Origin: Arctopsyche grandis
Lineage: Eukaryota > Arthropoda > Insecta > Trichoptera > Hydropsychidae
DNA: 64,000 nt
NCBI RefSeq assembly: GCF_051622035.1
Contig: NC_135356.1
Location: forward strand, 29,054,290-29,118,289
Reading direction: 5' to 3'
A model generated the notes under the pieces. It saw only the letters and a program-made list of their open reading frames with translations. It had not been told where the DNA came from and made no database searches. Made by a program: the position numbers and the translations under genes. Shown here piece after piece: positions 49,191 through 62,099 of this stretch (positions are counted from its first letter, which is position 1; the number at the start of each line of letters is the position of its first letter).

Positions 49191-49923
49191 GCTTCTTGGG
49201 TGTCATTTCTTTAAATTGTTAAGAGGCGATATTTACAACCCAACTACATATATTGGAAGAAATGAAGTTATGGGTTCCATCTCGCCTCATTGATTATCGG
49301 TTGCACCCATTGTTCCATACAATAAAAGCTAGGACTAATGTTCTTACTTTTTCACCAATTGCTGGAGTCTTACGCTGCTTGATTTTGGTCAGCAATCACG
49401 TTGATATTTTCAATATTTCACCAAATAATATAACCGCTTTTTTATTATTTTTTACTTTTAGTTTTAATTTAAAGAACTATTTTTTATATATTTAAATTTT
49501 GAATTTATATTTTTAATTTACAATTTTTATTAGTTCAATGTTTTTTTTTCTTGTATGTATGTTTAAAGGTTATTTATGTATTTTATGGCCAGTGTCATAT
49601 TGGGGTAACCTGTAAAGACAATGTGGTATAGATATGAATATTAAAATAAAATAAAATTTGTTATTTTATTAAATTTATTTGTTTCAATACAATATATTTG
49701 TTCCTGTTTCAGTTCCGGCTCCAGAACTGAAGCAGGAATCAAAGAACCGGAACTGAAACAGGATTACAGATCCAGAAATGAAAAAGGAATCCAGATCTCA
49801 GTTTTTATCTGAAAATATTTCGAACGGTAGAAATTCGCCAATCATGAAATTTTTTTCATGTTGCTATGCTATATTGTATATTATATTTATATTTTCAAAG
49901 ACTGTTCTAATTTTATAAAAAAA

Positions 49924-50550
49924 ATGGCTGAAAGAAATTTGATGAACAAAGAGGAATATGATAGCGATCTCGATTTTGAAATAAATGATAATTTAACTGA
50001 TATGCGAGATTTTATTTAAGATTTGGAAGATACAGATTCGGAATTAGATGCCAGTGAAAATGAAGACAAAGAAGTGTATACATCGAATCATGGATTTCAA
50101 TGGAATTCATTACCACCATCATCCTCAAGACGTAGAGAGTGTAATACTGTCACCGAAAATTCAGGACTTATAAATGGTAGCACTACTGCAAATACTATTA
50201 GAGAAATATTCTCTTTGTTTATAAATTCAAATTTGGTGAAATAAATATATGAACAAACTTATCGTCAGTTAGATTGTACATCCACGAATATGATCGAGCC
50301 GATATTGGCAGAAGAAATATTTGCATTCATTGGAATAATGCTCACGTCTGGCAGAAATAGAACAAGAAAATCAAGTTTGAATGAATTGTGAACTAGTGAC
50401 AGCAATTTTTCCAGCCATTTTTATTACTATTACTGTAGTCATAAATTGAAGGAAAAATGGTTAAACATTCATATTTATCCGGCTTTAAAATCACAAATTT
50501 CTAAATGTCGACAGAGTCGACACCACCGGTGCACGGATAATATTTAGCAC
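49924..50550 (+). pseudogene. piggyBac-like transposase N-terminal fossil
   Basis: Frame from 49924 reads MAERNLMNKEEYDSDLDF, an acidic stretch, stop, EDTDSELDASENEDKEVYTS, then IREIFSLFINSNLVK, stop, and EIFAFIGIMLTSGRNRTRKS, in the order expected for piggyBac transposases before the catalytic core. At least three stops and no catalytic domain remain. The surrounding 48950-51060 contains repeated 'tttggcaactttgaatg'-type sequence. Confidence 0.75.
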
Positions 50551-51243
50551 CATATGGGAAAGGTTAAAGGAACAAAAATTGGTCCTTGAGACGCAGTTTT
50601 GCAACTTTGAATGGTGTAATTTTACATCAGTTTCCCTCAAGTATTCGATACACAAATGTAAAATATAGGCATCTGTTCCTTAAAAACTTATTAAACAATA
50701 ATACTGAAGGAACAAAAATTGTCATAAGAGACGCAGGTTTAAAGCACAAATTTGGCAACTTTAGATGTTTCCTAAAAGAATAATCGATAAACAAATGAAA
50801 CGCAAATATTATAATTACGCAGATATTCTTTATTATAAATACGCAATATCCATATGATTACATATAAATGCTTAAAATCTATCAGGAATATAAATTAGCA
50901 GTACATGGTAGAGTACTAAAATACCAATAAAATATAATCGTTTGTGTATACAAACTTGTGAACCAATAAAATCAACATGTAGGAGGCATCCTTAAAATAG
51001 CAATTTGGTACATTTGAAACGTATCGTTTTACCACAGTTCCTCTTAACACAATAAACTAACACAATAATAAACATAAAATGAATAACATTTCGCATATTT
51101 GCGCGGCACAAAGTTATAATACATTTAATAAATATAAAATGATAAATAGTTCGCATATTTGCAATGCACAAAAGCTAAGATACATACACATATTCAGTAT
51201 ATGAATACTTACAAACAATTACAATAAATCATCGCGCTAAATC

Positions 51244-52330
51244 ATGTCCTCCAAAACACAAATTGATGACGAAAAATTTTCTTTTTACTTTTTTAATACG
51301 ATTAGGTAAACGATTCATATCTGGAAGTGATTGGAATGATAAAAACACATACATACTGGGCATCCAGACTCACTGTAGTAAGAGGAAGAGAATTGAAGAA
51401 ATACATTGTCTACTGGCCAACCCACCTGATGTCCTACAGACCCCAACAAAAAGCCTGACCTGCTAGACTTTTTCATCACTAAGGGTATATCGAACGTATT
51501 TACTGACATAGAAGCCAACCTGAATAGCTCATCGGACCATTCCTAATCCACAAACAGAAACAAGAAACTCTATACAATAGCAAAACTGACTGGAACTCTT
51601 TCAAGGACTACTTAGAATCCAAAATAAATTTAAAAATTTCACTGAAAACTAGATATGACATCGAAGAAGCAACCAAAAATATCACTAACCAATTGGCTGC
51701 TTGGAAATGCACACTGAGCTCCGCTTCTAGACCAGACGGAATAAACTATCCACTAGAAATCAGAAATAAAATTTCCGAAAAGCGTAGACTTCGCTGGATA
51801 TGGTTCACGAGCAGACAAAACTGCCTGCAATAAATCTGCTAGGGAACTGAAAACCATGATATCGTTCTCTAAAAATGAAACCTTTCGACAGCACTTAGAA
51901 TCATTATCGGCTTCCAAAAATGAGGACTACTCGTTATGGAAAGCCACAAAATCTTTCAAGAGACTTCAGTAATATGAACCACCTGTAAAACATATTGACG
52001 GAACCTGGACACGCAGCGAGAAAGCTGAAATATTTGCAGAATTTCTTGTAAATGCATTTCAACCTCACGTCTCCATAGACAATATTACCAAACAGGAGAT
52101 AGATAAAATGCTCAATGGAGATTTCCAAATGTGTCTTCCAATAAAATAAATAAAGCTCTAAGCGAAATAAAAATGAAAATAAAAGCACTTCAACCAAAAA
52201 AGACTCCAGACGATAAAATAAACCACATAAGATAAAGACGATCTAATAAACCACAAAATCCTTAATGAAATTCCAAAAAAAGGACTTATCGTCTTAACAA
52301 TTCTATTTAACGGCATAATAAGAACAGCTC
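51244..52330 (+). pseudogene. Jockey-like LINE ORF2 fossil (endonuclease to early RT)
   Basis: Frames with shifts give GKRFISGSDWNDKNTYILGI, then DVLQTPTKSL, TELRF and PLEIRNKISEKRRL-type segments, then KALSEIKMKIKALQPKKTPD with the KAPGxD-like RT entry motif. Multiple stops and frameshifts; dead. It ends close to the 3' end of the TDRD12-type gene. Confidence 0.75.
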
Positions 52331-52447
52331 ATTTCATTCACTTTTTTTCATGAGTCCTTCAAGAGTAGAAGCATCAATGTCATCTGATAACTTCTCTTCT
52401 TCGTTTGTCTTGACTTAGATGGGCATGTCATAGTTGGGGATGTACCA

Positions 52448-55400
52448 CTATGCCTTTTTACACAGTTCATAAAGCGATGGTATGTGTTGTGGATTGTCTG
52501 TACCGATACCGCAGTCTAAAATAAACGCTTTAACGTTGATTAGGAAATGCTTTTTGTTGCGCGAAGAAAGTGGTAGACAACATAGAACACCATCAAGCCA
52601 AAGCGTGTTTCCGATATTCAATATGATTTGTCCACTGAAGAACGTATCATCGGAACGACTCGATAGGAAACCATCAAATGTCTCCTTAGAAGACGCACTC
52701 CAATATAAATCTCTGTCTTTAGGCATCACTCCAGCAACGCAAATCTCAAACGCCATACCGTCAATATTCTTAAAATCTTCAGTGATTTCAAGCAGGTTGC
52801 TACTATCGCACAACTCGTGAATACCCCGATCGATCAAATCAATAAGTACCTGATATTTTGTATTCTTTACAAACACAATCTTCAGAATCTTGCAACGGAA
52901 GAATTGATCAGTTTTCAACTGGACGATGCAAACGTTGCCCGGTTTCAAATCGGTTTGTAGAATCCGGTTCTCTTCTTTGGAATAGTGTGTGGAAATATCT
53001 AGAGCCAATTTTGGATAGTTCTGCTCGACGTGGACTTCTTCACCGTTAGCGTTCTGGTAGGATAAGATTTGAGCTGAATATGAGCAAGCACTGTGTGTGT
53101 GATTGATTTTGAAGTTAATGTAACCGGATTGTGGAAGATAATTTGTGGATTTGTCGAACTCTGGTATGAACATATGACGTTTTGTGCAGTCAAAATCGTG
53201 GTGACACTTGCCAGATTTCATCAAACCGTTGCATAGTGGCATAGCTACCATTGCTTTATCCATTTCACTTGAAATCAACATTGCTTCAGCCTTTTTATAC
53301 ACGGCATCGTTTTTGTCGACAACATATCGTTTTAAGAAGTTGACTATTTCAGGTAGCTTAAATCGATCCTGTTCATCGATGAATAAGAGGACTTTGCAAA
53401 CGACATCGTCGTTTTTATCCCAAAACGGAGGAAGATTATCAATGAACGTTGAAAATCTATTCTCAAACACAGAGTAAGACAGTGGCAATGAGAAATGAAT
53501 CAGACAATTAGCATTGGTCACATTCAAGTATTTCAAATTTGTTTCACAACATACTAACGCTAACTTGCTGGAGTATTTCAAATGATTCGCCCACCGATAC
53601 TTAATGTTGTTAATATACCCTAAACCCATATTACTCAAAAATTTGATGGCCCTAAATCGACATTTTCGCAAGCGGATATAAATTTTATCAACTTCGTTAT
53701 CGCTATTGCAAATGATTATGATCCTTCTAAACTTCTCTTCAAGGTTGTTTAGATACTTGACTAATTCTGTGGGTCTATTAATGCACTTGGTAAACGCTGT
53801 TGCAATTTCCACATTGGCATACTGCATGCACTCATTAAAAGCATCGATGCAGATGACAGGATTGCGAAGCAGTTTGGACAGTTGGTCTGTTAAATTGTTC
53901 CAAGTGCAAGACGTGGCCATCACCTGGATATTTGACCCCTCACCGGAGCGACTCTCGGCCTCTTCGGTACACATCTTATGGATTTTAAGCACATCAGCGT
54001 AATAATTTCCCTTTAGTGTATCGACACCGTCGAACACGAGATACAACAGACGTTTTAAATCCAAGGACGAACTCTCCAAATCGGCCAGCTTCACAACATA
54101 CGGCGTAGATATCAAAATAGAACAACCATTCAACAATTTAGAAGCGTTGGTGCAATCGTCTAAAGAAGTGTCTATCCTCAGCACTGAGATGTTTTCATTG
54201 TCAATGACAACATCTTCGAGCAATCTATTACACTTTTTTTCAATTACCACTGCAGTTCTGAAATTGGAACATACAATCCACGCAAGAGGTCCTTGTCGCT
54301 TTGGCAAACTCCCCAAAATTTTTATATTAGAGATCATGTTGCACAGCGGCACAAGAACGCCCATAGTTTTGCCGCTGTCTTTTGGTCCGATTATTAGCGT
54401 GTCATGGCCTCGCGTGATTATCGGCCAGGTCGCCGTTTGCGAAGATTTTGGATATTTTATATTCAACAGCGTCAAGTTTTCATGCAGCACCTGAGTGAAA
54501 GTGGCGTCGTTCAAATTGAGCCAACGACTCGGTAGTTTTTCCTTTGAATGCAGCATCAACGTAGGCGTGGAATACTGTTCAAAAATGTCGTCATATTTGG
54601 ATCCTGACCTTAACGAGGCGGGGTTTGACATGACTCGAGTACTTTTGGATGTTCCGCCTGTTGCAGAGTTTTGTCTCTGGGATTCGATGACATCAATCTT
54701 TTTTTTTTCGAAAGTATCGAGGGATTTTGAAGTTGATAATGAACTACATTCTTCCGAGGATGATATGGGTAATGCAGCCGTTTTGTCTTCAGCGAGATGT
54801 CGATGTATGGATTCATTCGATCTGTCATCATTGCTACGTCTATTTCGTGCAAGGCAACTTACTCGCCTTATATCGGAAAGATTATTTTCGATCGGTTTTG
54901 AAATATTCGGTGGTTGTTCCAAGCCTGATTGTATTCTCCGCCTCATTGATTGTGGTAAAATATACCCATGTTCGGTTATAGGATATATATTTGGATATAG
55001 GATATCTCTAGAATATTCGGAAAATGAAATTTCGATAGGGTCAAATTTCTGTGAAACATCTGAAATGTGAAAGAAATTTAATTAAACATGGCTTTTTTTA
55101 AATATAATAATACATATACATATGATGATTATTTAAAATATACTATATTGTGGAGGATGTTTAAGACGTTGCATCCTTTCAAAGTATTTTTTTTCTATGT
55201 TGCAATGCTGTTTTTTATATTCCATTAGTCGCTCGTCGATTGGAATGCCATTGAACATAGATTTTTGGCCAATTTTAAGGAGGAAATCTGATAAAGAGGA
55301 GTCTTTAGCTTCCAAAATTTCATCACACATTTTCTTCACCTCTTCTTCACTGTTACAATGATTATTTAACCTTGGAAATTCATCGTTTATCATTTTTTGT

Positions 55401-55942
55401 TTTTCAATGTACTCTTTGAGATCACGTTTTATTATAGAAATGGTGGTTTCGTCCAGACTCAAAACTAAATTCTTTGTCAATTGGATATGTTTGGACATTT
55501 CGAAGGAGAAATAGATATTTATCATATATTTAGAGATTTTTTCACCGAATAGTTCAAAGCTTTTGTCGGCCCGTCGAAGGTATAATTTGCCGAACGTGAA
55601 AAAGACGTTATCGTAAAGTCTGTATCTGCAAAGGCAATAATCAGCATAAAAACAAAAACAAAAAAAGATTTTTAAAGCAAAATGAACTTACACATCGCCT
55701 TCGAGGTTAGGAATATGAGATAGTTCTTTGGCCTCTCGTATGGTTTTTTCTGGAACTTCGATGATTTCCGGAGCTTTAGCCATCCTTTGGAAGGTTTTAG
55801 AATAGGATGGCGGCGCATATACACTTCCCTGACTGAATTCAATCAAATAATCTGGTATGCCTATGCTTGTAACATTTTGACTCAATCTTTTGATGTTATT
55901 TACGATGTGTCTCCAAACATTCGAGTCGAACACAAGAGCCAT
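52448..55942 (-). CDS. Tdrd12: TDRD12 / Yb-family Tudor and DEAD-box-like protein (3 visible exons)
   Basis: Germline piRNA-biogenesis factor of the nuage, by family knowledge. Exons: 55942-55692, 55625-55144, 55059-52448; sum 3345 nt, 1114 aa, phases GT|A and A|AT consistent. In the large last exon: helicase core with Walker A GPKDSGKT (about 469-476), STPYVVKL, a degenerate DEAD box DGVD (about 588-591), then a helicase-C-like segment (RIIIICNSDNEVDKIYIRLR). A CCCH finger C-x8-C-x5-C-x3-H follows (about 854-873), then a Tudor domain (PGNVCIVQLKTDQFFRCKIL, about 942-1002) and a family-typical C-terminus (DCGIGTDNPQHIPSLYEL). The N-terminal 280 residues (exons 1-2) are linked by splice phase and do not resemble the first Tudor domain of vertebrate TDRD12, so upstream exons may be missing. 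A possible acceptor lies at about 55955, making the ATG at 55942 uncertain. Which Yb/SoYb/BoYb paralogue this matches cannot be decided. Confidence 0.88.
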
Positions 55943-55959
55943 GTTTCCGGATATCTTAA

Positions 55960-56960
55960 ACATTACAAACAAATTTATTTATTTATGTAAGATATAGCTT
56001 AATCGCTAATTATATTTAATCATACGAATAATAATATACTAATACACATACATGCATATATTGCATTGCATTATTACATATGCATTATTACTTGAGCGCT
56101 GAGAATTTTAATTCTTCTTATACGAGTACTGAGATTATTGGTAACTATAATATACTCGTAATTGGAAAATAATTTGATAACAAATATATAGAATTTTTTT
56201 TAGCAAAATAATGAATTATGAAGAAATTGTACATATGTATGTATGTAGGTTAAGGTGACCATTTTACATATTTTTAAGTGTGTGTAATGTGTCAAAACCA
56301 GGACATTTTTTCAAAATAATGTTTCTAAATATTTGAATTATTAAAAACGTAAATGGACGTTAGAAAATCATTGATGCATATTTATGAAAATAAAAAAATC
56401 AATTTTAATATTTATAAACTGGCCCAACCCATTCTGCCAAAACAGCTACTCAAAAAACCAGTATTGTACTGGTAAAACCAGTACGAATGGTCACTTTAAT
56501 GTAGGTAATATAAAATAATTTGTATAATATATGTATATGTATAATGTATGTATGTTAAGGTGACCATACGTACTGTTTTTACCAGTACAGTACTAGTTTT
56601 TTGTGTATCTGTCCTGGTGAGTCGTGAGATCTAATAGATGAATTGAAATATACAAAGCCTTCAGCGAAAATTATGTCTCATAAAAAAAAATATTGGCAAA
56701 TTAGTCAAAAATTGTCTTTGTTTGCCAGAAGCATCTGCCAAAGTACTTTTTTCTTCGATGAACAATATGTGGTTCAGTGATAAAACGCAATATTGAATGT
56801 TGAAACTTTAAAATGTTTGCTAATCGATAAGAATAATTTTAGCCAATTCCGTGTAGAATTTTATAAGAGCATTAAGAGGGCTGGACACCAGCGCCTTGTC
56901 CATACGAACGTATTACACTTCTCCCTTCCTCAATTATGGCACTAGAGAAATTATTTTTTT
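55960..56960. other. Upstream region of the TDRD12-type gene, AT-rich
   Basis: Contains two near-copies of 'aaggtgaccat...tactgg' (about 56253-56480 and 56560-56610). I cannot find a first exon with a Tudor motif. Promoter position unknown. Confidence 0.4.
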
Positions 56961-56963
56961 ATA

Positions 56964-57394
56964 GGTTGTGGCTATTTTCAGGTACTATATCTGCGACAGG
57001 CGCAAAGCCTTCTGCGCATGCGCCTAAACTGTCACTGTCGGCGTGTTTACTGTTAAAATTTTATTTTAAACCTCTAAAAATTTAGTTCGAACTCGTAAAG
57101 TGAAGTAGAGTACAAAATATAATCCAAATTAGTTAATATTATTAATTTTTAGAAAATTATTATCATATACAACGTATAATACCTACATACTAGTACAAGC
57201 CGCGAACTAGCTAAATGATATAAATCTATTATAATAACGTGCGAAATTTATTTGCCTCATGTATAATGAACGATTGATTAAACAAGTCTAGCATACATAA
57301 AATGTAAGAAATTATAATCGGATTATAAGTTCACGCGCATGCGCAGAAGGCTTTACGCCTGTCGCAGATATAGTACCTGCAAGTAGCCACAACC
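56964..57394. mobile_element. 431-bp MITE with 60-bp inverted repeats
   Basis: Begins GGTTGTGGCTATTTTCAGGT and ends ACCTGCAAGTAGCCACAACC; the arms also share tctgcgacaggcgcaaagcc. Flanks ttttata / tttttaat match only partly. Confidence 0.75.
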
Positions 57395-57724
57395 TTTTTA
57401 ATATGCTATGGATATCCACCATTGGCATGCATCTGTGCTTTTATGTTTTTGATAAGTTATTTTTGTAGGAGCTAGGAGCCGCCAAACATCTATAAAATCG
57501 CCTCTTTTTTACACCCACGAAAAGAGTCCAGCGTGCTTATTTAACGGTCGATTTAAAAAAAAATACGCGCACGGTTGCATAGAAAATATATTTCTCATAC
57601 CGATGATGATTTTTAAAAATTGGTCCAGTTTCGGAGAAAATTGGAGAATAGGAAACCTCGATTTTGTCAATTTAAAATACGTATTTCCTGGTCGAAGCGC
57701 AACTGTCGCATTTACCCAATATAT

Positions 57725-60355
57725 ACAGTGCCGTGCAGAGAAATCGCATCACCTGTAAATACTTTGAATTCTTGGAATTTCTCGTTAAAAGGTCCCCTAA
57801 TTTCTAAAATACTCTTTTTTTATTCAAAAGGGTAGTATTTCGAACATTTTGAGGTATTCTATTAAGTTCTTGTGCGGATTTCGAGTAGAGGTTGTGATTT
57901 CTCGACTTTTTTTGATTCTCGAGATTCGAGAATCTCCTTTTCTCGGAATATTTGAATCTCGAGATTTGAGAATCTTATTTTCTCGAAATATTTGAATCTC
58001 GAGAAATCGAGATTTTCTTTTTTTGTTTCTCGAGATTCTCGAGAATTCTCGAGAAAGTATAATTTTTTTTTTAATATAGTGAATTGATTTTTTTAGCATA
58101 TAAACTTGAAAACATACAAAAACTAAAAGGACACAAACACTACATACATATGTATATTATATCAGGGGTTTACAACTTTATTAAAGACATGACGAAAGAA
58201 AGATATAGAGAGATATAATAGAACATTGAAAAGAAAAAAAAGTAAAATTATACAAAAAAAAAATTATAAAAGAAGGCATGAAAAGAAAATAAAAATATAC
58301 AAAAGTAATTTAAAATAGTAAAAATAACAATATGTAAAAAATAATTTTATAAAATTCCCAGTGTTGCTACCCGACTTTGCCCGTGTTTTTGTGACCGGAC
58401 AAATAATAAAAATACTGACCATCTATGCATATTAAAATACTGACTATAAATTGATTAATATCGAAGAAACAAATACTCGAATGAATAAATAATAAATCAA
58501 AAATCTTTGTTTTATGTGTGTTAAGTGGGGTTATATTGTCAGTGAAAATATATTTTCACTAGCGTTTTAGTGATATCATAACCGAATACTTTCGCACTAG
58601 TGACTAGTACCTACATATGTATACATATGTAACTTAAAAATGGTGCGATTTCGTTGTAACATGTGTATATGTACTTATATGATGACCGAATAATAACTTA
58701 CCGGACAAATAATAAAAATACTGACCATCTATACATATTACAATACTTCACAAAATTATTTACGAGTTAACAAGTATACAAATCAGTCAGTTTATTGAGC
58801 AAAAACATGTAGAGATAAATTAAGAATATTCTCGATATTTTCGAGATTCTAATAAACGATTTCTCGAGATACGAGAATCTCGAATTTTCATAATAAAATA
58901 TTCTCGAGAAAGGAGAATCTCGAAATTTTACAATAAAATATTCTCGAGAAACGAGAATCAAAATTTCTCGAGAAATCTCGAGACGAGATTTCTCGATCAC
59001 AACCTCTAATTTCGAGTAAGTAACTGCGATTTGTGCGAAACATGGCGAATTGTGCGAAAATTGACGTGACCAAAAGTTGGCAAATAATTTCGCTATCTTC
59101 AAAAGGATTATCGAAAAATTACGTTGCAGTTGAGAAGTCAACGGATAAGTTTAGCACATTTCCTCAAAAATAATCTAGAAACGGAACCCGGTATTTGCAA
59201 GCCAGATAGTCGTACCGCAAAAAATACAACCCCTCAAGAAGATGGGATGATAAAACGTTCGTGTTGAAGGGATCGTTTAAAAACTGCCCAGGATATTAGA
59301 GGAGAATTCAGACTGGAAAAGACATCATCGCCGAAATTATAAGGACACGACTTCGACAAGCAGGACTTTACGCACGACGAATAGCAAAAAAACCCTTTTT
59401 AACGGCAGTTTTATGGAAAAAAATGGTTTTATTGCGAAAAATTCCACAAAATTTGGACTGAAGATGATTGGGAGAATGTAATCTTCACTGACAAAAGCAA
59501 GTTTAATATTGGCGACTCTGATAGAATAAATTGGATGAGGAGAAAGCCAAATGATTTGGGGATGATTTTCGTATTACGGCATGGGGATGCTACGTTTTTT
59601 CAATAGCACAGTGAAAACTAGACAATGAAAAAATTTTGGAAATTTTCGCCGCCTTCTATTGAGCAAAATCTTTCAGAGTCAACCGACTTCAAATTTCAGG
59701 CCGATTTTACAAATTTTATCATCGGGCAAAAATGACATTTATTGTATTTAAAATAAGTGATTGATATCATCAAACAAATTTAATAGCATTTTATTAAGTT
59801 TGGACGGCTATTTTTTTTACAAATAAAAAAATACAAAGAGAAAGTAGATATTCATCACTAAAATGACCAGACAATAGTCCCGACTTACAAACTATCGAAT
59901 ATTTATGGGCTATTATAAAGCAAAGGGAATAAAAACAACACCCTGGGACAAATTATGAGTTAAAAAACTGTTGAAAATGTATGGTTTGAAGAAATTTCGG
60001 AGGACATACTAAAAAAAGTCGTATTGTCCCTACCGGCAGGTACCATCCCATCATAGACGCAAGACGATTGTCTAGTAATTATTATATTACTATTTATTGT
60101 TGTCATATGTCCATTGCCTATGCATTTCAATTCATAGAAAAATATATACTGTAATATTATTTTAGCTAGAGACATTTAAAATACATATCAGAAAAATGCC
60201 CTATTATACATGTTTTTTTTTAAATTCGTATCTCGCCTTAATTTAAAAATATAAATAATCTTTTTTAATCGTAAAACTTGTTAAATAGTTGAACTCAAAT
60301 AATAAAACCAAAAAAACTCGTGTATAGCTTCATGTAATTAAAAAAAATCGAAATA
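57725..60355 (+). pseudogene. Tc1-like transposon fossil, split by a hAT element
   Basis: Starts CAGTGCCGTGCAGAGAAATC, akin to the 25312 element terminus. The transposase is frame-broken: MANCAKIDVTKSWQIISLSS (from 59041), LKTAQDIRGEFRLEKTSS, WTEDDWENVIFTDKSKFN (first catalytic Asp), then PDLQTIEYLWAIIKQRE (59880-59930), followed by the 3' end shared with 25600-26130. The piece before 57886 and after 59016 are continuous apart from the insertion. Confidence 0.75.
57886..59008. mobile_element. hAT-like element with TCTCGAGA motifs
   Basis: Starts TAGAGGTTGTGATTTCTCGA and ends with a close reverse complement; perfect 8-bp target duplication ATTTCGAG (57878-57885, 59009-59016). The outer 200 bp on each side carry many TCTCGAGA/ATTCTCGAGA repeats. 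No transposase found. Confidence 0.88.
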
Positions 60356-60574
60356 ATAATTTAATAATGGAATTTTTAATATTTATAAAACTTTTAACTT
60401 TTTATATTTATATTTTTAACATTTTGTTTTTTTGTTAAAATGTCTTTTTGTAAAAATGTGTAAATTTACTTTTTTCTGATCTAAAAAATGACATAAAATA
60501 CGATTCGAATTTGGGCCAAACTAGAACTTTAATGAACGATTATCATCAATATTAGAATCGATCACATGGTACTC

Positions 60575-60730
60575 GTTGGCTACGTCCACACTACCGATAT
60601 CTACACCCGATATTTTCGAATTTTCCATATCCAGTTCCCATATTGCAACCTGTGGTTGCTATTTAGGAACTGGTTATGGAAAAATTCGTAAATATCGGGT
60701 GTAGATATCGGTAGTGTGGACGTAGCCATT
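60575..60730. mobile_element. Palindromic MITE, about 155 bp
   Basis: TGGCTACGTCCACACTACCG pairs with its reverse complement at the right end; the centre shares attgcaacctgtggttgcta with the small palindromes at about 44890 and 45345. Confidence 0.8.
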
Positions 60731-60964
60731 AGCTCTCGACGAAAGTAATGATCGAAAAAATACCGCACAGTATAATTTTCATACGCGGATGTAACTCTAA
60801 ATTTGAAATTATTGAAGAGCTTTTGTCATTGGAATCACTTAAAGATCAAACAACAGGAGCTGATATTTTTGAAAAAAATGTTAATTGCTTAAACATCTTA
60901 TATTATTAAACTTGTAAATTTAATACGATCGAGTGGCTTTTCTTCAAGATATTGAATCTGAGTT

Positions 60965-61125
60965 CACAGATATTATTTATCATAATCATATTCGATGGTT
61001 TAGCCTAGGAAAAATACTTAATGATACTTTATACTATAAAGTATCATAAAGTATTTTTCCTCGGCTAAGCCATCGAATACGATTATGATAAATAATATCT
61101 GCGCCTCCCAGTTTGGAAACCGCTG
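60965..61125. repeat. Large hairpin next to a hAT-type terminus
   Basis: Arms around 60968-61035 and 61040-61104 (agatattatttatcataatc, gatggtttagcctagg) are complementary. Immediately right, minus-strand CAGCGGTTTCCAAACTGGGA is a widely seen hAT terminus. Confidence 0.65.
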
Positions 61126-61208
61126 CTTTATAGAGTATGGGATACAAAATAAGAAATCGTTCTATTTTTAAAAATGAAAAATATTATCGACCTCCCGAAT
61201 ATACTATA

Positions 61209-61570
61209 CTAGTGAATAGCCCGATGAAACATCATCGCATGGGTATAAAATTATTATATACTCGTATAAACCTAAAAAAAATCCGGAACCGGAACCGTTA
61301 TTTTCGTAGACTCTCATAGATAGTTTTCAATTCTTTATTTGTAATAATTTTAAATTCATAAAGTTAACGTTAACAAAATGTAATATTTTCCGATTATACA
61401 CATACGGTCATTGACCTCGTAACGTTGAATATTATTATTACACATAACAAATTAAGTGCATATTCATATGATGTGTATTTACAACACGTATCCTGGGCGA
61501 GGATATGGCGTGCAGCGCGGGCTCGTGAGCACATCGCGTTTGGAATCGGAAATCAATTTTTTTCTCGAAT
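61209..61570 (-). mobile_element. Helitron-like element, 3' terminus at 61209
   Basis: Minus-strand end: hairpin CGATGATGTTTCATCG, spacer, CTAG then T. The interior has ccggaaccggaaccg like the repeats at 35000-35140 and 49700-49790. The 5' limit is uncertain. Confidence 0.45.
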
Positions 61571-61744
61571 ATCGTCAAAATATAAATAATTTCAATTTCA
61601 ATTTAATTAAAAATAAATATATAAAAAAAATGGTTCAAAACCTCGCTAAATGAAATAATTTTATTACGTATTTTTATATGGCGATAGCGAAAATTTTCAA
61701 TTAATGTTTTAAAAAAAAGGAGAGTTCCAAACTGGACCGTGGTG

Positions 61745-62080
61745 TAATTGGTTAACTCCCAACCTTGAATACACCTATAAGAGGGTATTTGAGTGAGGGG
61801 TGATCGGTTCGAATCGCGACAAAGTCGTCTCGTCGAAAAATGAATTTATCGATTCGTTCATTATGTTCGGCGAGAGTTAGGACACACACACAGATTACCG
61901 TCTTTATATATATATGATGAGAGGCGCCGAGTTCGATCCCTTGGGCTGACCTCGATTGAAAAGAATTTTTCGTTGTAGCGTATTTATAGAGACGTACCGC
62001 GTAATATTGACAGCAATTATTTATTCGTAAGGGCCCTTCTATTATTATTAAATTTCTCTGGTCTGAACATACCTTTACAA
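61745..62080 (+). mobile_element. SINE-like sequence with tRNA-type boxes
   Basis: Contains TGGTGTAATTGGTTAACTCC (box A-like) and GGTTCGAATCGCGAC (box B-like) with spacing too long for a functional tRNA, then gagttcgatcccttgggctg and ctgacctcgattgaaaag shared with SINE family A. Confidence 0.5.
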
Positions 62081-62099
62081 AACTCGAAATCCTCGGCGG

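Noticed and set aside
61745-61830. tRNA gene
   Set aside because: Box A and B-like motifs are present but the spacing and arms do not fold as a tRNA; a SINE head is more likely.
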